This document shows positions 12,669 to 25,197 of a stretch of 64,000 nt of DNA, one piece after another. A program made the position numbers and the translations under genes. A model generated the notes under the pieces. The model was not told the DNA's origin and made no database searches. It saw nothing but the letters and a program-made list of their open reading frames with translations. Position 1 is the stretch's first letter, and the number at the start of each line of letters is the position of its first letter. The DNA is taken from positions 91,907,880 through 91,971,879 of the forward strand of contig NC_063162.1 in NCBI RefSeq assembly GCF_023159225.1. The letters are read 5' to 3'. Source of the DNA: Perognathus longimembris pacificus. Lineage: Eukaryota > Chordata > Mammalia > Rodentia > Heteromyidae.

Positions 12669-13917
12669 GAGCAAGGTAAAGAACCACATGGTTTTATCGC
12701 TGGATGCGGAATAAGCGTTCGATAAAATCCAGCACCCATTTATGCTAAAAGCCCTGGAAAAACTGGGATTCCAGGGAACATTCCTGAATATAATCAAGGC
12801 AGTTTATGACAAACCAACAGCAAGCATAACTCTAAATGGTGAAAAACTAAAGCCATTCCCTTTAAAATCAGGAACAAGGCAGGGATGTCCACTCTCTCCC
12901 CTGCTCTTCAACATAGTACTAGAATTCCTAGCCAGAGCAATTAGGCAAGAAGAGAATATAAAGGGGATCCAAATAGGAAAAGATGAAGTTAAACTTTCTC
13001 TCTTCGCAGATGACATGATCCTATACCTAAAGAATCCCATAGACTCTACCCCCAAGCTACTAGAGCTGATACAAAACTTTGGCAAAGTTGCAGGATATAA
13101 AATAAACCTTCAAAAATCAACGGCCTTTCTCTATGCTAACAACCCGAAGACCGAGGCTGAAATCAGGAAAGCAACTCCTTTTGCAATAGCCCCCAAAAAC
13201 ATAAAATACCTAGGAATAACCTTAACCAAAGAAGTGAAAGACCTCTTTGAAGAGAACTTTAAAAGCTTGAAAAATGAAATTAAGTCAGAACTAAGAAAAT
13301 GGAAAAACCTCCCATGCTCCTGGATTGGGAGGATTAATGTAATCAAAATGGCAATATTGCCAAAGGCTATCTACAAATTCAATGCAATACCCATTAATAT
13401 CCCAACACCATTCTTTAATGAAATAGAGGAAGCAATCCAGAAATTCATATGGAACAACAAAAGACCTAGAATAGCAAAAACACTCCTAAGCAGAAAGAAC
13501 AGTGCTGGAGGAATTACAATACCCAACTTCAAGCTGTATTATAAAGCTATAGTAATAAAAACAGCTTGGTATTGGCACCGGAACAGGCCTGAAGACCAAT
13601 GGAACAGAATTGAAGACCCAGAATTAAACCCACAGAACTATGCCTACTTAATCTTTGATAAAGGAGCTAAAACAATAGTATGGAAGAAAGATAGCCTCTT
13701 TAACAAGTGGTGCTGGCAAAACTGGCTCAACACATGCAACAAACTAAAACTAGATCCTTATATATCACCCTGCACCAAAATCAATTCCAAATGGATTAAA
13801 GACCTTGAAATCAAAACAGGCACCCTGAAGACACTAAAGGAAGGAGTAGGAGAAACACTTGGGCTCCTTGGCACAGGACAGAACTTCCTTAACAAAGACC
13901 CTGAAAGGCTACAAATC
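12669..13917 (+). pseudogene. inverted L1 ORF2 reverse-transcriptase segment (broken)
   Basis: Plus-strand translation gives HMVLSLDAE, a TAA stop at 12712-12714 where the family normally has Lys, then AFDKIQHPF and an open frame of about 400 codons. It contains [15 protein letters not shown] and the FADD catalytic motif at 13003-13014, then thumb and linker regions to ERLQIK. Only one obvious stop remains, so the copy is fairly young. It has no endonuclease domain, and its natural C-terminus lies on the other strand, so it cannot encode a working ORF2 protein. Confidence 0.9.
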
Positions 13918-14639
13918 AAAGGTGATTTTTTTTTGTGTTTGTGAATTTTTAAAAGCAACTAGAATATGGAAGAACACCAAAGGAAAAGAAAAGTCACAAA
14001 TTTGTATTACAAATGAATAACACTAACACACTGAAAGGAAGAGAGGTGGAAATAAAGAAAAAACAAACCTGGATAACTTTAGAAAACCCTGTTTGGACTA
14101 GAGTGTATAAGGCTCAGGATGAAAAGACCCCACAACAATATTGTACTCTAATCAGTACTATGCCTGACATTGTTTCAAGTCCTGAAATTGCCTGTGTGTA
14201 TGTGTGAGTTTACAAGATAAATAAATTGCCTGTGTGTAGGTGTGAGTTTACAAGATAAATAACTATATTGTAGATAATGAGGGCTAGATTTGTTTTACTT
14301 TTGGAGAAAGACATCATAAACAAGGGAATGGAGCTAGAATATAAACCCTATGGTGATGCACTCGAGTCAGAGGTACCAATAAGAAATATGTTTTAAAGTG
14401 GATACACAGTGATAATTAGTATGAAAATAAATATAGCTGTATGCATGGGAGGGGGTCATATAGACATGTGCATTTTGTGGCTGCTTCACTGAGGAGGCCT
14501 GAAAGCAATGGCACTCAAGTGGCAATGAATAACAGATCATAGTTTCAAAATACATTTTCCACTGAAGGAATCCAGAGCTCCTTGGAGATGGAGCTGTTTC
14601 CAGGGTGAGGGCAATATTGGCGGTCATTTTTCTGTTAAC

Positions 14640-15130
14640 TTGAAACTCATCAGAGTATGCCCAGACATTTGTTTAAACACTTTCTTTAGTGTGTCTCGGT
14701 GAGTGTTTCTACATGGGATTAACAATGGAATCAGTAGTCTGAGTAAAACTAAGTGTCTCACCACTGTGGGTGGTCCCACCCAATCCACTGAAGGCCCAAA
14801 GAGAAGGGAAGGCTGAGTAAGGAAGAATTCTCCGTGCCCATCTTTTATCTGGGACATCATTCTTTTGTCTTTGTCCTTTGACTCCAATTGGAACACACAC
14901 CATTGATTTTCCTAGTTCTCTAATCTTCAGACAAAGACTGGAACTTGCACTATCAGCTCTCCTGGGTCTTCAGCTTGCCAAAAAGCAGATCTTAGGGCTT
15001 ATGAGCCTCCATAACTGTGTAAGCCAATTCCTTCTAATAAACTAAACGATATATATATATATACATATATATACATATATATATCTCCTATTGATTCTGT
15101 TTCTCTTGAGAATGTAGACTAATACAGGAA
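14640..15130 (+). mobile_element. old LTR-type repeat
   Basis: Resembles a common mammalian LTR-class consensus: 'gagtgtttctacatgggatt', 'ccacccaatccactgaaggc', 'cctgggtcttcagcttgcc', 'gagcctccataactgtgtaa' with AATAAA-like 'taataaact' and terminal 'ctattgattctgtttctc'. An (AT)n has expanded near its end. Family name not assigned. Confidence 0.6.
15048..15086. repeat. (AT)n with AC interruptions
   Basis: Arises inside the LTR-like repeat at 14640-15130. Confidence 0.9.
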
Positions 15131-15535
15131 GAAAATTAAACTAATTTGTTCCAAGGTGAGTTTGGAACACCCTGCAATGCCAGAAAGTAAGAAATTACAT
15201 ATGAAAGATGAAGCCTTGCCAAAAGAATCTAGGACCTAGATCTGAAGTAATGGTCAGAGTTGAGTGTGTTTGAGCAGCAATACAAATAATTATTATATTT
15301 TACTATAACTTATGGGATAGAATAATTATTTATGAGGTTAATAAAATTAGATTTAAAATATGGCACTAAGTAAGCCACTGGTAACTAGACTAAGAAGGCA
15401 ATTAGATCACAGTGACATTCATGGGAAATTGGGAAAATAGTGATAACTTTGTTTCTGAAGGGTTTCAGAGCAATGCATAAGTAAAGTGGAGAAAGAATGA
15501 GGTTGCTGATGTTGGTTTTTTAGATAGGAAATAGT

Positions 15536-15782
15536 TGGGCGCTGGCAGCATACATTTGTAATTCTAGTGTTCAAGATGCTGAAATATGAGGACTGTGGTG
15601 CAAAGGCAGCTCAGGCAGGATGGTCTATGAGAGATTTATCTACAACTAGGCACCAAAAAGCCAGAAGTAGAGTGTTGTATCAAATGGTAGGGTGTTATCC
15701 TTGAGCAAGAAAGCTTAAGGACACCATCCAGGTCCCAAGTTCAAGCCTCAGGACCAGCAGAAACTCATACACACACACAAGG
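15536..15782 (+). mobile_element. B1/ID-like composite SINE
   Basis: Plus orientation: 'gcgctggcagcatacattt' to 'caagcctcaggaccag', ending in a small (CA)n. Confidence 0.75.
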
Positions 15783-17499
15783 AAGATGAGGAAGAGTGTA
15801 AAGTTTAAATGTTGAGGAGAAGGAATTGTTCAAAGAAGCAGCTATAATTTATTCTAAGAAAGGCATATTGAGGAAATAAAAAGTGGGAAGATGGACTGTT
15901 GTTTGAAAAGGCTGAGAAATATAGTAGGATGCTAAGCAACTCATTTGCATTTAGCCATCAGAGATTTTTGGAGACCAAACGACTGTGCTTAATGACCAAC
16001 TCTATCAGACCTAATTACTTAGGTATAATGTTGGACAAAGTTGATTATAGAATGTATCCAGAGTTGAGATATTTTTATCCTGGTTAAGTAGAAGGCAAAA
16101 CTGGTAGACTGATAGGTCAAAAGGCAACAAAATTGAAATATTATAGTTATTTATAGAAATAAGTAAAGAGAGAAAAGAAAGGAATAATGAGTGAGAAATC
16201 AAAAACTAGGAAATAACACATAATTAAGGAGGTCAGAAATTCACTACTTAGGGGTCTAGTGGCTTAATGTATCGATACTTGCCACTGCTGGATTATGATT
16301 CAGGATATTTTTTCCAACTCTACTAGGACAAGAACATGTAGCCATCTCTTGTCCAAATTCTTCTCATTTCCTTTCTCGTTCATTATCCCTAGTAGCACAC
16401 AACTTTAAATATAAAAGAAAGAGAAAATTCTACTGTGGATAATGTTCCAGGAAGAAGTGAAGGTGAATGTGTCTTCATTGCTTGTTATTAGTTAAAGTAT
16501 TCTTCATCTTCTATGTTTAACTATACAGGTAAAGCTTGATCTTCTCTTTTCTAATCTTTTTCTTCTGACTTTCCTTTTGGTTTGTGCATTGGATTATATT
16601 CATTATATGTGTTATCACAGATGCCATTATATCACTTATACCATCATTTTCTTCTTTTTTTATGTCAGTTATTGCTCACTTCTTCTTATGGAATTTCAGC
16701 CACCCCCCCTTTCTCTCGTCTATTTCTTTACATTCTAGGAAGCCCAGTAATGTATTGAAGTAATTTGTTTTAGCATCAGGTTCTCTTCTGCTTTTAGGAG
16801 TGGCCTGTTATAGTATCTATTCTGTTGTATTTCAGAATAAGAATTCTGGTAGAACTATGTTCTTTTTGTAAAATGGGGTGGGAACAGGAAGTCCTATAGA
16901 TGCTTTCATAGAAAATGAGCTTTGACATCATAACCAAACTAGGAAGAAAGTCTTGATTTACTACTTTGCAATTAAAATACTTTAAAAAAAACCCTGCCTT
17001 TGCATGTTAAACCTTAATTGGTTTATGAGGAATTTACCTGCAGTCTAGAATTATATGTGGAATTTACATGAGATAAATAAATACCTGAACTTTCAGTATA
17101 TCCTGTCTTGGGGAATGGATCCTATATGTGGGACCCTTACCTGCAAGCTAATAGTTGAGAATATAACTGCAGAACACTTGTATTCTTGAACAGTTTTTAG
17201 TCCTATACAAGCTTTACTTTATTGTTTTTGATCGATTTGTTTTGCCTTGAATAAAATAGGAGTGAAAACTGATTGTGTCATCAGAATAAAATAAATTACC
17301 AAAGTAAATTAAAACTTGAAGTAGGTGGCAGATTTTTCTTTCTTGTTCTGATACATTTTAGTAGTAGGACTCCATCCCACAATAACTAGAGCTTTAATAT
17401 TTCAAGAGAATGGCTAAATAGAGATTCAAAATGAATGTAGAAAAAAGCCATGTGTACATGTTTGACCTGGCTCTGATACAGGCATGAGTGGAGTTAATA

Positions 17500-18060
17500 C
17501 TGGGAATAACTAACACTGCTTTTCTTCAATGAAAGCCTGGCTGGCCAGGGCCCTCACATCAAGGCCTCTGTCTAAAGCCAGGGAATATATGACAAATAGC
17601 AGCTCACACCTGACAACAGTCAGGGTTTTAAACTCGGCAGGGCAGGGTCTTGAAATTCTGCCAATCCTTGCATTTTTTTCTGATTAGATGTATTTTGCAA
17701 GTTTACAAGGGGCTCCAAAGTGAATTCGCAGCTCTCTGGCTCCTTGTAATTTGGCCCTGGGCTTCCAAAACTGAGTGTGGCCCAACCTCAATTAGCTAGG
17801 ACTTCCGATTTTTCAAATTTTAAGCTAAATTGCTTTTATCTAAACATGTCACTTTCAGGAGAAGTGCAAAAATTAGAAACGGAAAGAAGGAAAGTTTCTT
17901 GAACTAAACAGATTGGTTTATGATGTGGCCTTTCTCCACCCATCAGTGCATGACTTGAGGAACTTAATTGACCTTGCTGCCTCTGAATTAACGTGGCTGC
18001 AGAGTGGAAATGCAAGACAGTGAGAGGGAGAGTACTAACCTCAGAGAGTTGTTGAGAAAC
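17500..18060. promoter_or_regulatory. candidate conserved non-coding element
   Basis: A repeat-free, complex block with balanced composition in an AT-rich intron. It has homeodomain-like cores ('caattagctagg', 'cttaattgacc', 'gaattaacg') and no open frame. Known TWIST1 regulatory elements lie inside HDAC9 introns, so this is a reasonable candidate; no sequence motif proves it. Confidence 0.25.
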
Positions 18061-19261
18061 TTAATTGATATTATCAATAGTAATTGATGGTAGCAAGGGA
18101 AAGTACCTAATAACTGTTATTTTATCCTTCACTAATAGTTAACAGTGTTTGTATGATATAAATAGCTTAATCGAATACCCCTCTATAGAAAAATCAATAG
18201 TTAGGACCATGCTCTGGTCTCTCCAACCATCAAGAATCTCCATGAAGCTTCTCTTAACTCTCATTTTCTTCTTTCCTTCCAGATCTCTCTTCCCTCCACT
18301 ATGGACTACTTTATGAGGTGACTACTGCCATCTTCTGTTTTCCAAACCAGGAAACCTAGAAATTATGAATTCTCTTCATGACAATTAATTACTACATGAT
18401 GCCAATTTCATTTCTGACTTAAATTACTCTCCTTTTGACAATAACACCCCCTGAATGTTCCATCTTTGTTAAAGGCACAGTAGTCTTTTTGAACACATGC
18501 TGGCTCATGATTCCTTTCTGCCTGAAACAAAACCTTACACCTCTTCCCAACACTTGATTTCAGCAGGATAGAAATAAGGAGAGAGGAAAAGAGATATTTA
18601 AAAAAAGAACTGAAAACCGAAAAGAAATAGTAAGGGACAAAACCAAAGAAGAACACTTGAATTTGGGTTTTAGCCTTTGGGTGTGGAGTCAAGACACCAG
18701 TCAGGCTTGTGAGATGATTTATGTAGCACATGTTGCAATCTGGGGAAACAACCCTTTTAAATGTGTGCTGAGGGCCCCTGAGGTTAACATTTTGGAAAAT
18801 TTCCCCACAACAAGAGATGTATACAAATTCCTATCAGCTGAGAAACGATCTGGATTTTGTCCTGGATTGTTTGATATAACTGCCCTTCTCTGTGGGGAGC
18901 GGATAACAAGTAAATCTTACAAAAGTGGAAGGGCATGTCTGAGAATGGCATTTCAAAGAGAATTAACAATAGCTATTGTTACAGCAAGTCTTATCTTACT
19001 TTAAGTAGCCTTATCATTATTATCATTAATTAGTATCCAGATCTCTTAAACACCAAGAGAACTAAGCAACATGTGGTCATACGGTCTAGTATAAGATCAC
19101 CAACATTTGTTTAAAATTTAGGTTGCCAACTACTTATCTTCCATTGGAAACAGAGTAAAAACAAAGTCAACAAAATCAGCATTTCTTTGTCTTTTGGGGG
19201 CATCAATCATTAACTCTAAGGGCAGTTTTCAGAACTTCCCATAGATCAAAATTAAGAATTA

Positions 19262-19503
19262 GTGCCAGGAGCCAGGGGCTAATGCCTGTAATCCTAGCTA
19301 CTCAGGAGGCAGAGCTCTGAGGATTCCGGTTCGAAGCTAGTCCAAGCAAGAAAGTCCTTGAGACTCTTATCACCAATAAACTACTCAAAAATCTGCAAGT
19401 AAAGCTGTGTTTCAAGTTGTAGAGTGCTAGCCTTGAGCACAAGAAACTCAGGGTCAGTGCCCAGGACCAGAATTTAAGCCCCCAGACCAGTTTAAAAAAA
19501 AAG
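19262..19503 (+). mobile_element. B1/ID-like composite SINE
   Basis: 'ctgtaatcctagctactcag' (B1 half), then 'agagtgctagccttgagc' (tRNA-like half) and an A run. Confidence 0.88.
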
Positions 19504-19825
19504 AATGAGATAAAGACATCTGTCTAGTAACACATATTAAAAAACACACAGTCTTGACAAGGAGTATCTAATATATTTTCCTCTCATTTTCTAGGAGGAA
19601 TTTTCATTCCTAGATAAGATATATTCAGAGTATTGTAAATTCATTCTTTTGCCCTAAATAATATTCTATGTGAGTTTAAAATAAATAAGAGATTAAATGG
19701 ACTGGTGAATCTTATATACAGAAGACATGAAAACTGATCTTGACATGAAATTTCAATACCATCTCTTTTCAATCTGCCTTGGTTCACCATTTTCCCATGG
19801 TTGGCAAACAAAATGGAATTCTAGA

Positions 19826-20062
19826 AGGGAGCTGGTGTCTTTCTTCTGTAATCCTAACTACTCAAAAGGTCGAGATCCAGAGGATAACAGTTCCAGACCA
19901 TCCAGGACAGAAAAGTCCAAACTATAGCTTCAAAATAACAAGCCAAAATTGGGCTAGATGTAAGGCTCACGTGGAAGAACATGAGCTGTGAAAATGAGCA
20001 AGCTGACAAGCATGTAGAAATCCCCGAGTTCAAACTCTGTTAAAAGCAAAAAAACAATAAAA
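19826..20062 (+). mobile_element. B1/ID composite SINE, diverged
   Basis: 'ctgtaatcctaactactc' then an ID-like 3' part 'gagttcaaactctgtt' and A-rich tail. Confidence 0.7.
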
Positions 20063-20335
20063 CTGGAATGTAATCAAGCAAACAAGAATCCCTACAGATG
20101 GGGGAAAGACACAAGTGGATCATTAGGAAGAAATTCCTAACTGTTCTTTTATGATTCTGCTTCCTTTCTGTGACTTTGGTAACTCAGCAGCACCAAATCA
20201 GAACAGAAAGATGATGTGTTTGCACCATTTCTTCTGCAAAGACTGGAAGCAGTAGCTTGCCCAATCTTCATATGGTTGTAAAAGGAGAAGAGGATTATAC
20301 TGGAATTCATATCATTTAAAAATTCTGTAAACTAG

Positions 20336-20547
20336 GGCTGGGGATATGGCCTAGTGGCAAGAGTGCCTGCTTCATATACATGAGGCCCTGGGTTTGATTC
20401 CCCAGCACCACATACACAGAAAATGGCCAGAAGTGGCGCTGTGACTCAAGTGGCAGAGTGCTAGCCTTGAGCAAAAAGAAGCCAGGGACAGTGCTCAGGC
20501 CTTGAGTCCAAGCCCCAGGACTTGCAAAAAAAAAAAAAAAAAAAAAA
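20336..20547 (+). mobile_element. dimeric ID-like SINE with target duplication
   Basis: Full-length: A box 'tggcctagtgg', B box region 'ggtttgattcccc', second tRNA-like unit, about 27-base A run. The 18-base target repeat 'aaaaattctgtaaactag' lies at 20318-20335 and 20548-20565. Confidence 0.93.
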
Positions 20548-21579
20548 AAAAATTCTGTAAACTAGCATTTTCTTCTAGTGGGAAGATTGCAGTAAATTTT
20601 TTTCTGAAAAAAAGTTCCTCACATCCTTGCACACATACATATTTCCTTGATCCACAAATCAAAAAGATACTATGGTTATCATGATTATCATGAAGGAGGT
20701 CTATAAAGTTGGTTGACACTTAAAAGGAAGACTCCATTTGATTGAAAACTATTCAAATGAATGAAAAGACACCATGGCTGTATACTTGTCATTCTTCGGT
20801 TTTGGAGCTTCATAGATTTTTATTGATATGATTCGTCATCTATTCTTTTAGAACTTAAAATTCTGGTCTTTCAAACTACACAAGTTTAAATTTATGGAAA
20901 ACCCATTTCACTGTTCTTCCTTCTTCATGTCAGGGAAAGTGTTATCACAGGTCAGAGTTTGTGGGAAGCTTTCCATCTGAGGGCTCTGCTTCTCATCCTG
21001 CTAACGTGGCAGAATGAGATTTCCTGGTTGCATGCACTCTAGTGAGTTACTGGCATGGGTTTCAGGGAAGCAAAGACACAAGGGAGTACCATTGTCTTTC
21101 CCCCCTGCTGACTTTTCCCTGGCATCTCTTATTGGCAGTTACATGCAGTTAAGTAGAAGATTCAGCTCTGAAAATGGTCACCTTACTGCTTAGCCATGGA
21201 AATGGTAGCTTATGAATACAGTTTGTGTTTCTTCCTCAGTAGGAATGATTTATCCAGTGGACTGGGAAGTAGGGAAAAGGGATGGGCTTTCACATACTTT
21301 GTCTGCTCTTCGTTACTTTTCTTTTACACAAGTTAGTCAAGCAGTAAGACTATTTAAAGACAGGTTAACATAAAAATCAATCTTGGCTTAAAAAAAGAAT
21401 CAGGCACACTTTGACAGGTTGGCTGAATCATTCATTCAGCAAACATGTGCAAAACACCTGCTACAGGTCAGTCACAAAAACAAGACAATTGGGGCAAAGA
21501 AACAAACAAGAATATCAGCAAAAAAAAAGCAATGTGTCATGAGAGGACATTATACTAATTGGCTTATGGATTTTCTTTG

Positions 21580-21800
21580 TTTAAGGCTGAGTAATATTCC
21601 ATTGTGTATACATATCACATTTCTTTATGTACTCATTTATTTATAAGGTCAGCATCTCTTAGTTATTGTGAACAGTGTTGCAATCAACATCTAAGTGCTA
21701 ATAACTTTTCTAGATCCTACCTTTAGTTGTTTTAGATAACTATCTGAAAGTGAGATGATAAAATCATGTTAGTTCAATTTCAATTTTTGATGAAAGAAAA
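21580..21800 (-). mobile_element. old L1 ORF2 C-terminal fragment
   Basis: Plus reads 'gctgagtaatattccattgtg' and 'gttattgtgaacagtgttgc', the usual reverse complement of the L1 ORF2 end. Diverged. Confidence 0.75.
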
Positions 21801-21984
21801 GAAGATTTTAAAAAAAACCCTGTATTTTCTTCTCTCATCACAAAAACAATGGACCTTCAGATACCTTCTAGCATTTTGAGATGCAGCCAAGGGTCCATAG
21901 GGTCTTGACCCTATGAAGAGTCTTCATCTGTCAGAAGAAATGGCTTCCCTGCTGTGTACGTATAAGGCCTTTTCTGGTCTACTA

Positions 21985-22490
21985 AATGAGTAACCTAAAC
22001 AAGGACAGGACACAGGAATGGTCCTGCTGCAAAATACTTGTGCACATGTGGCCAGGCAATTGGCCAATGCTAATCACAGCCTCCAGCACCTGCACACCCT
22101 CAGCTGGGGACCTCAGTTCTCAATAAGAAACTCACAGAAAGCCTGTCAGCACCTTGCTTTGTGCTTTAGAACAAGGCTATCTGGGAACTTGCCTGAATGT
22201 TTCCCACATGCTATATAAGGCTTGATTCTCAACATTTACTTAGCTTTCTGACACTGCAATACCATACCACAACACAAAAGAACCCTTCAGAACCTGGGCT
22301 TGTAGGTAGGCTGAAGCCAAAAGCCCTCCCAGAGTTGAAAGGAGGGACCTATGGGAAGAAGAAGTGCTCCCATTAAACAAAGACAACCTTCAGGACTCAC
22401 TTTGTAGCAGGTAGGCAAGGCCCCCAAGCTTAGGAGTGCCCCAAGTTCAGTCTAGTACTCTTGGTTAGCTTCTGAAAATTATTAATAAAT
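21985..22490 (+). mobile_element. possible solo LTR
   Basis: A compact block richer in GC than its flanks, with a CCAAT-like 'ttggccaatgc', a TATA box 'gctatataaggc' at about 22210, a repeated-C R/U5-like region 'aaggcccccaagc' and 'taataaata' near the end. No primer-binding site, inverted ends or target repeat was confirmed, so it may be ordinary unique DNA. Confidence 0.35.
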
Positions 22491-23027
22491 ATATTAACAA
22501 GGAAGAATTTTCATGTGTTCATTTTCTATGTGGTTCCCTCAAATTATGTAGCTAGTCCCAAATATTTTCCCTACCAAAGGGGAAATTCAGACCCTAGGCA
22601 AAGGCTTGGAGTCCTATAGGGACACTTGATATGGAAAGATGGGATATACAATGGGTTACATTAAAAAAGAAAGTATTAATTTGTTTTTCATAAGAAAATC
22701 AAGTCTGGTGTGCTCAGCCAAGAGTCCACATTTTTTTCCAAGGAATTTTGAAGTAGCCTGTCTACCTTATTTCTCCAATGACATCTCACTTCAATTTTTC
22801 TATTCCTTTGCTCTGCAAGAACAACCTCGATGACACCCCCCCACACACACCACATACTTAGAACCACATAACCATAGATCACGTGGCAAAGCCACAGTGC
22901 AAAATCACTTTGTACTAGTTTTCATCCTATGTCCCAACTCTTGAGAAATGACTTTCCTATCTTCTGTTTGTCTTCCTCTTTACAACCACAAACACCACTT
23001 AATTCCATAACAAAACCATAATTTGAA

Positions 23028-23265
23028 TTCCCCCAACCCCCGTCCTGGGGCCTGAACTCTGAGCCTGTGCACTGTCCCTGAGCTCCTTTTGCTTAAAGCT
23101 AGCACTCTATCACTTGAGCCACAGTGCCACTTTCAGCTTTTTATGTGATTCATTGGAGATAAGAATCTCTTTTGTTGCCCAGGCTAGCTTTGAACTGTGA
23201 TCCTCAGATCTCAGGCTCTTGAGTAGCTAGGAATAGAGGCATGAGCCACTGGCACTGAGCTTGTG
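23028..23265 (-). mobile_element. B1/ID-like composite SINE
   Basis: 'cctggggcctgaactctgag' through 'gagtagctaggaatagagg' and 'gagccactggcactgagc'. Confidence 0.85.
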
Positions 23266-23977
23266 TTCTCCTTTTGAAGATACTTCATTATATTATTTTT
23301 AGTACCATCAGTATTTCGATTTCATTAGGACTGGCTAGGTAATTTATAAAGAAAAATATGAGCCTCTTGTTCAAAACATAATAAAAATATTCAGGCAACA
23401 ATAGCAAGAGCATTAAACCAAGTATAGGGTCCTTCTAAACATAAGACTCACACGACTGAGTAGGCTAAAACCCATAAAATTGATCATGATTCTTACTGGC
23501 CAGGATTGAGAAAGACATTCATTCCTTAACCAACCACTGTTGAGTAGGTTGATGAATGCGGCATTAGATACAGACTAGTTCCCTAGAACTAGTTCATCTT
23601 TTCTGAGTCTTGTCTTATCTGAAGGCACAGATATGTAAGTATCTGATTCTGGTTCATCATATATCACATACCCTGATTGAGAAGGGTGAGCTCTCCATTA
23701 GAAAATCCTCTGGAGGTAATATAGACTCTTTATAGCCTTGAAGAGTCACTTAAGTGTAGCTTATTCTCAATTCCCAGCCCTACATAACCTTCAAACCTCC
23801 TTTCTGCTGCCAAACTTTCCAGTTGGGTCATTAAGGATGATGATACTATTTTTATCCTCTTGCTGATGATTATGTAATTACAGAATCAAACCAAGACTAA
23901 CATATACAAAAACTCAACAGAAAAAAGTGAAGATAATATGTACCACTAAAAAAGACCCTGAGTTTTGTTTGTTTGTT

Positions 23978-24157
23978 TTTGCTCAAGGTTAGTACTCTAC
24001 CTCTTTTGAGCCACAACACCACTTCTGTTTTTTCTGGTGGTTAATTGGAGATAAGAGTCCCCTGGACTTTCCTTCTTGGGATTGTTTTGAACTGTGATCC
24101 TCAAAGCTCAACCTCTTAAATAGCTGGGATTACAGGTGTAAGCCACCAGCACCCAAG
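23978..24157 (-). mobile_element. B1/ID-like composite SINE, 3' part lost
   Basis: 'tttgctcaaggttagtactc' through 'tagctgggattacaggtg'. Confidence 0.8.
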
Positions 24158-24249
24158 AGGTGATGCTACTTTGAGAGGTTGTGAGAACTTGAGGAGTTAT
24201 ATGGCCTATATAGAGGAATTCAATTATAGAAAAGTGTGACCTTGAAGGT

Positions 24250-24470
24250 ATATCTGGTTGCCAGTTGCTTCCTATGTCTTTACTTCCTATGCACTATGAG
24301 ATGAAGTTGTTCCTCCAGCAGTTACTCTCACAGTCATGATATTCTTCTCACATACATGGGGACACCAGCAGTGGACTGCATCCTCTAAATCCACGAGCAA
24401 AAGTAACTCCTTCCCCATCTTAAGTTATTCTTCTATGTACTTAACTTCAGCAATGAGAAAATCTGGCTAT
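24250..24470 (+). mobile_element. MaLR-like LTR 3' part
   Basis: 'cagtggactgcatcctctaa', 'ccacgagcaaaagtaactcc', 'cagcaatgagaaaatc' follow the order of a MaLR LTR end. Confidence 0.55.
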
Positions 24471-24949
24471 CAAAGAAAATTGTTATCAGGAATTGAAACA
24501 TTACTGTGAAGAAATCTGGGCACATAACTCATAAGCCTTTGAAATTGGTGTTCAGAAGAAATTTGGAAAACATGTGGAGAAATGAGCTTTCCAAAGCCTA
24601 GGATGCTGTAAGCAGAGCTTAGAGACAATTCTAATATGAGCTCAAAAGACCAGAAATGCTCTAGTAGAAACACAGAGTGTTTTCATGTAGACATGAGGCC
24701 TGCCTTGGGGATTGATCTAGAGGCTAGTCCTGTTACATTCTGGCAGATATTTTGTCTACATGTTTCCCATGCCTTGAGACTTTGAACAAGGCTGAATTAG
24801 AAATTAATGGACTAATTAATTTGACAGAAGGAATTTCAAGAGCATTCAAGCATTCAACCTGTGGCGTGGTTAATTTTGCTAGTTTTCAGCAAGATTTGGA
24901 TTGAAAACCAAGAGCAAAGACTAGAGCAGAAAGATGTAAAAACTTTCTC

Positions 24950-25125
24950 AGCACTGGTGGCCCATGCATACAATCTTAGCTATTTAGGGGACCAGATCTG
25001 AGGATCAAAATTGAGAGTCACAATATTTTTTTCAAATTAATATGAAAAAGCAGTAACTGAAGGTCTAGCTCAAGTGTTAGGATACCACTTGAAAGAAGTA
25101 TGTTTAGAGACAGTGACCAGGAAGA
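24950..25125 (+). mobile_element. diverged composite SINE
   Basis: 'agcactggtggcccatgca' and 'ggaccagatctgaggatc', then 'ctagctcaagtgttagg'. Confidence 0.6.
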
Positions 25126-25154
25126 CATGGTTACTACAGAAATTAGTGCTGCTA

Positions 25155-25197
25155 AAATGAAATCCACTAGGATAACAATGAAATCCACTAGGATAAC
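25155..25197. repeat. 21-base tandem duplication
   Basis: 'aatgaaatccactaggataac' occurs twice in direct succession with no change. Confidence 0.9.

Larger units (their letters stand above)
11268..13917 (-). mobile_element. 5'-inverted, 5'-truncated L1 with target-site duplication
   Basis: The element is inserted on the minus strand. From the left: an A/T-rich tail (about 11268-11315, T-rich on plus), 3'UTR to about 11819, and the ORF2 C-terminal part (11820 to about 12661, minus) with the Cys-rich CWRGCG...LHCWW region and ending LIGNN. At about 12661-12668 it switches to the plus strand and runs as ORF2 reverse transcriptase to 13917. The two halves meet in the intact protein at LQIK, found at both breakpoints. 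The flanking 14-base 'aaaggtgatttttt' at 11254-11267 and 13918-13931 is the target duplication. This is the classic twin-priming structure. ORF1, the endonuclease and the 5'UTR are missing. Confidence 0.92.

Noticed and set aside
12018..12714. Plus-strand open frames of 70 and 150 codons
   Set aside because: Antisense of the L1 ORF2 C-terminal segment.
20336..20420. tRNA gene-like A and B boxes
   Set aside because: They belong to SINEs with A tails and target repeats; no cloverleaf was supported. Same for all other copies.
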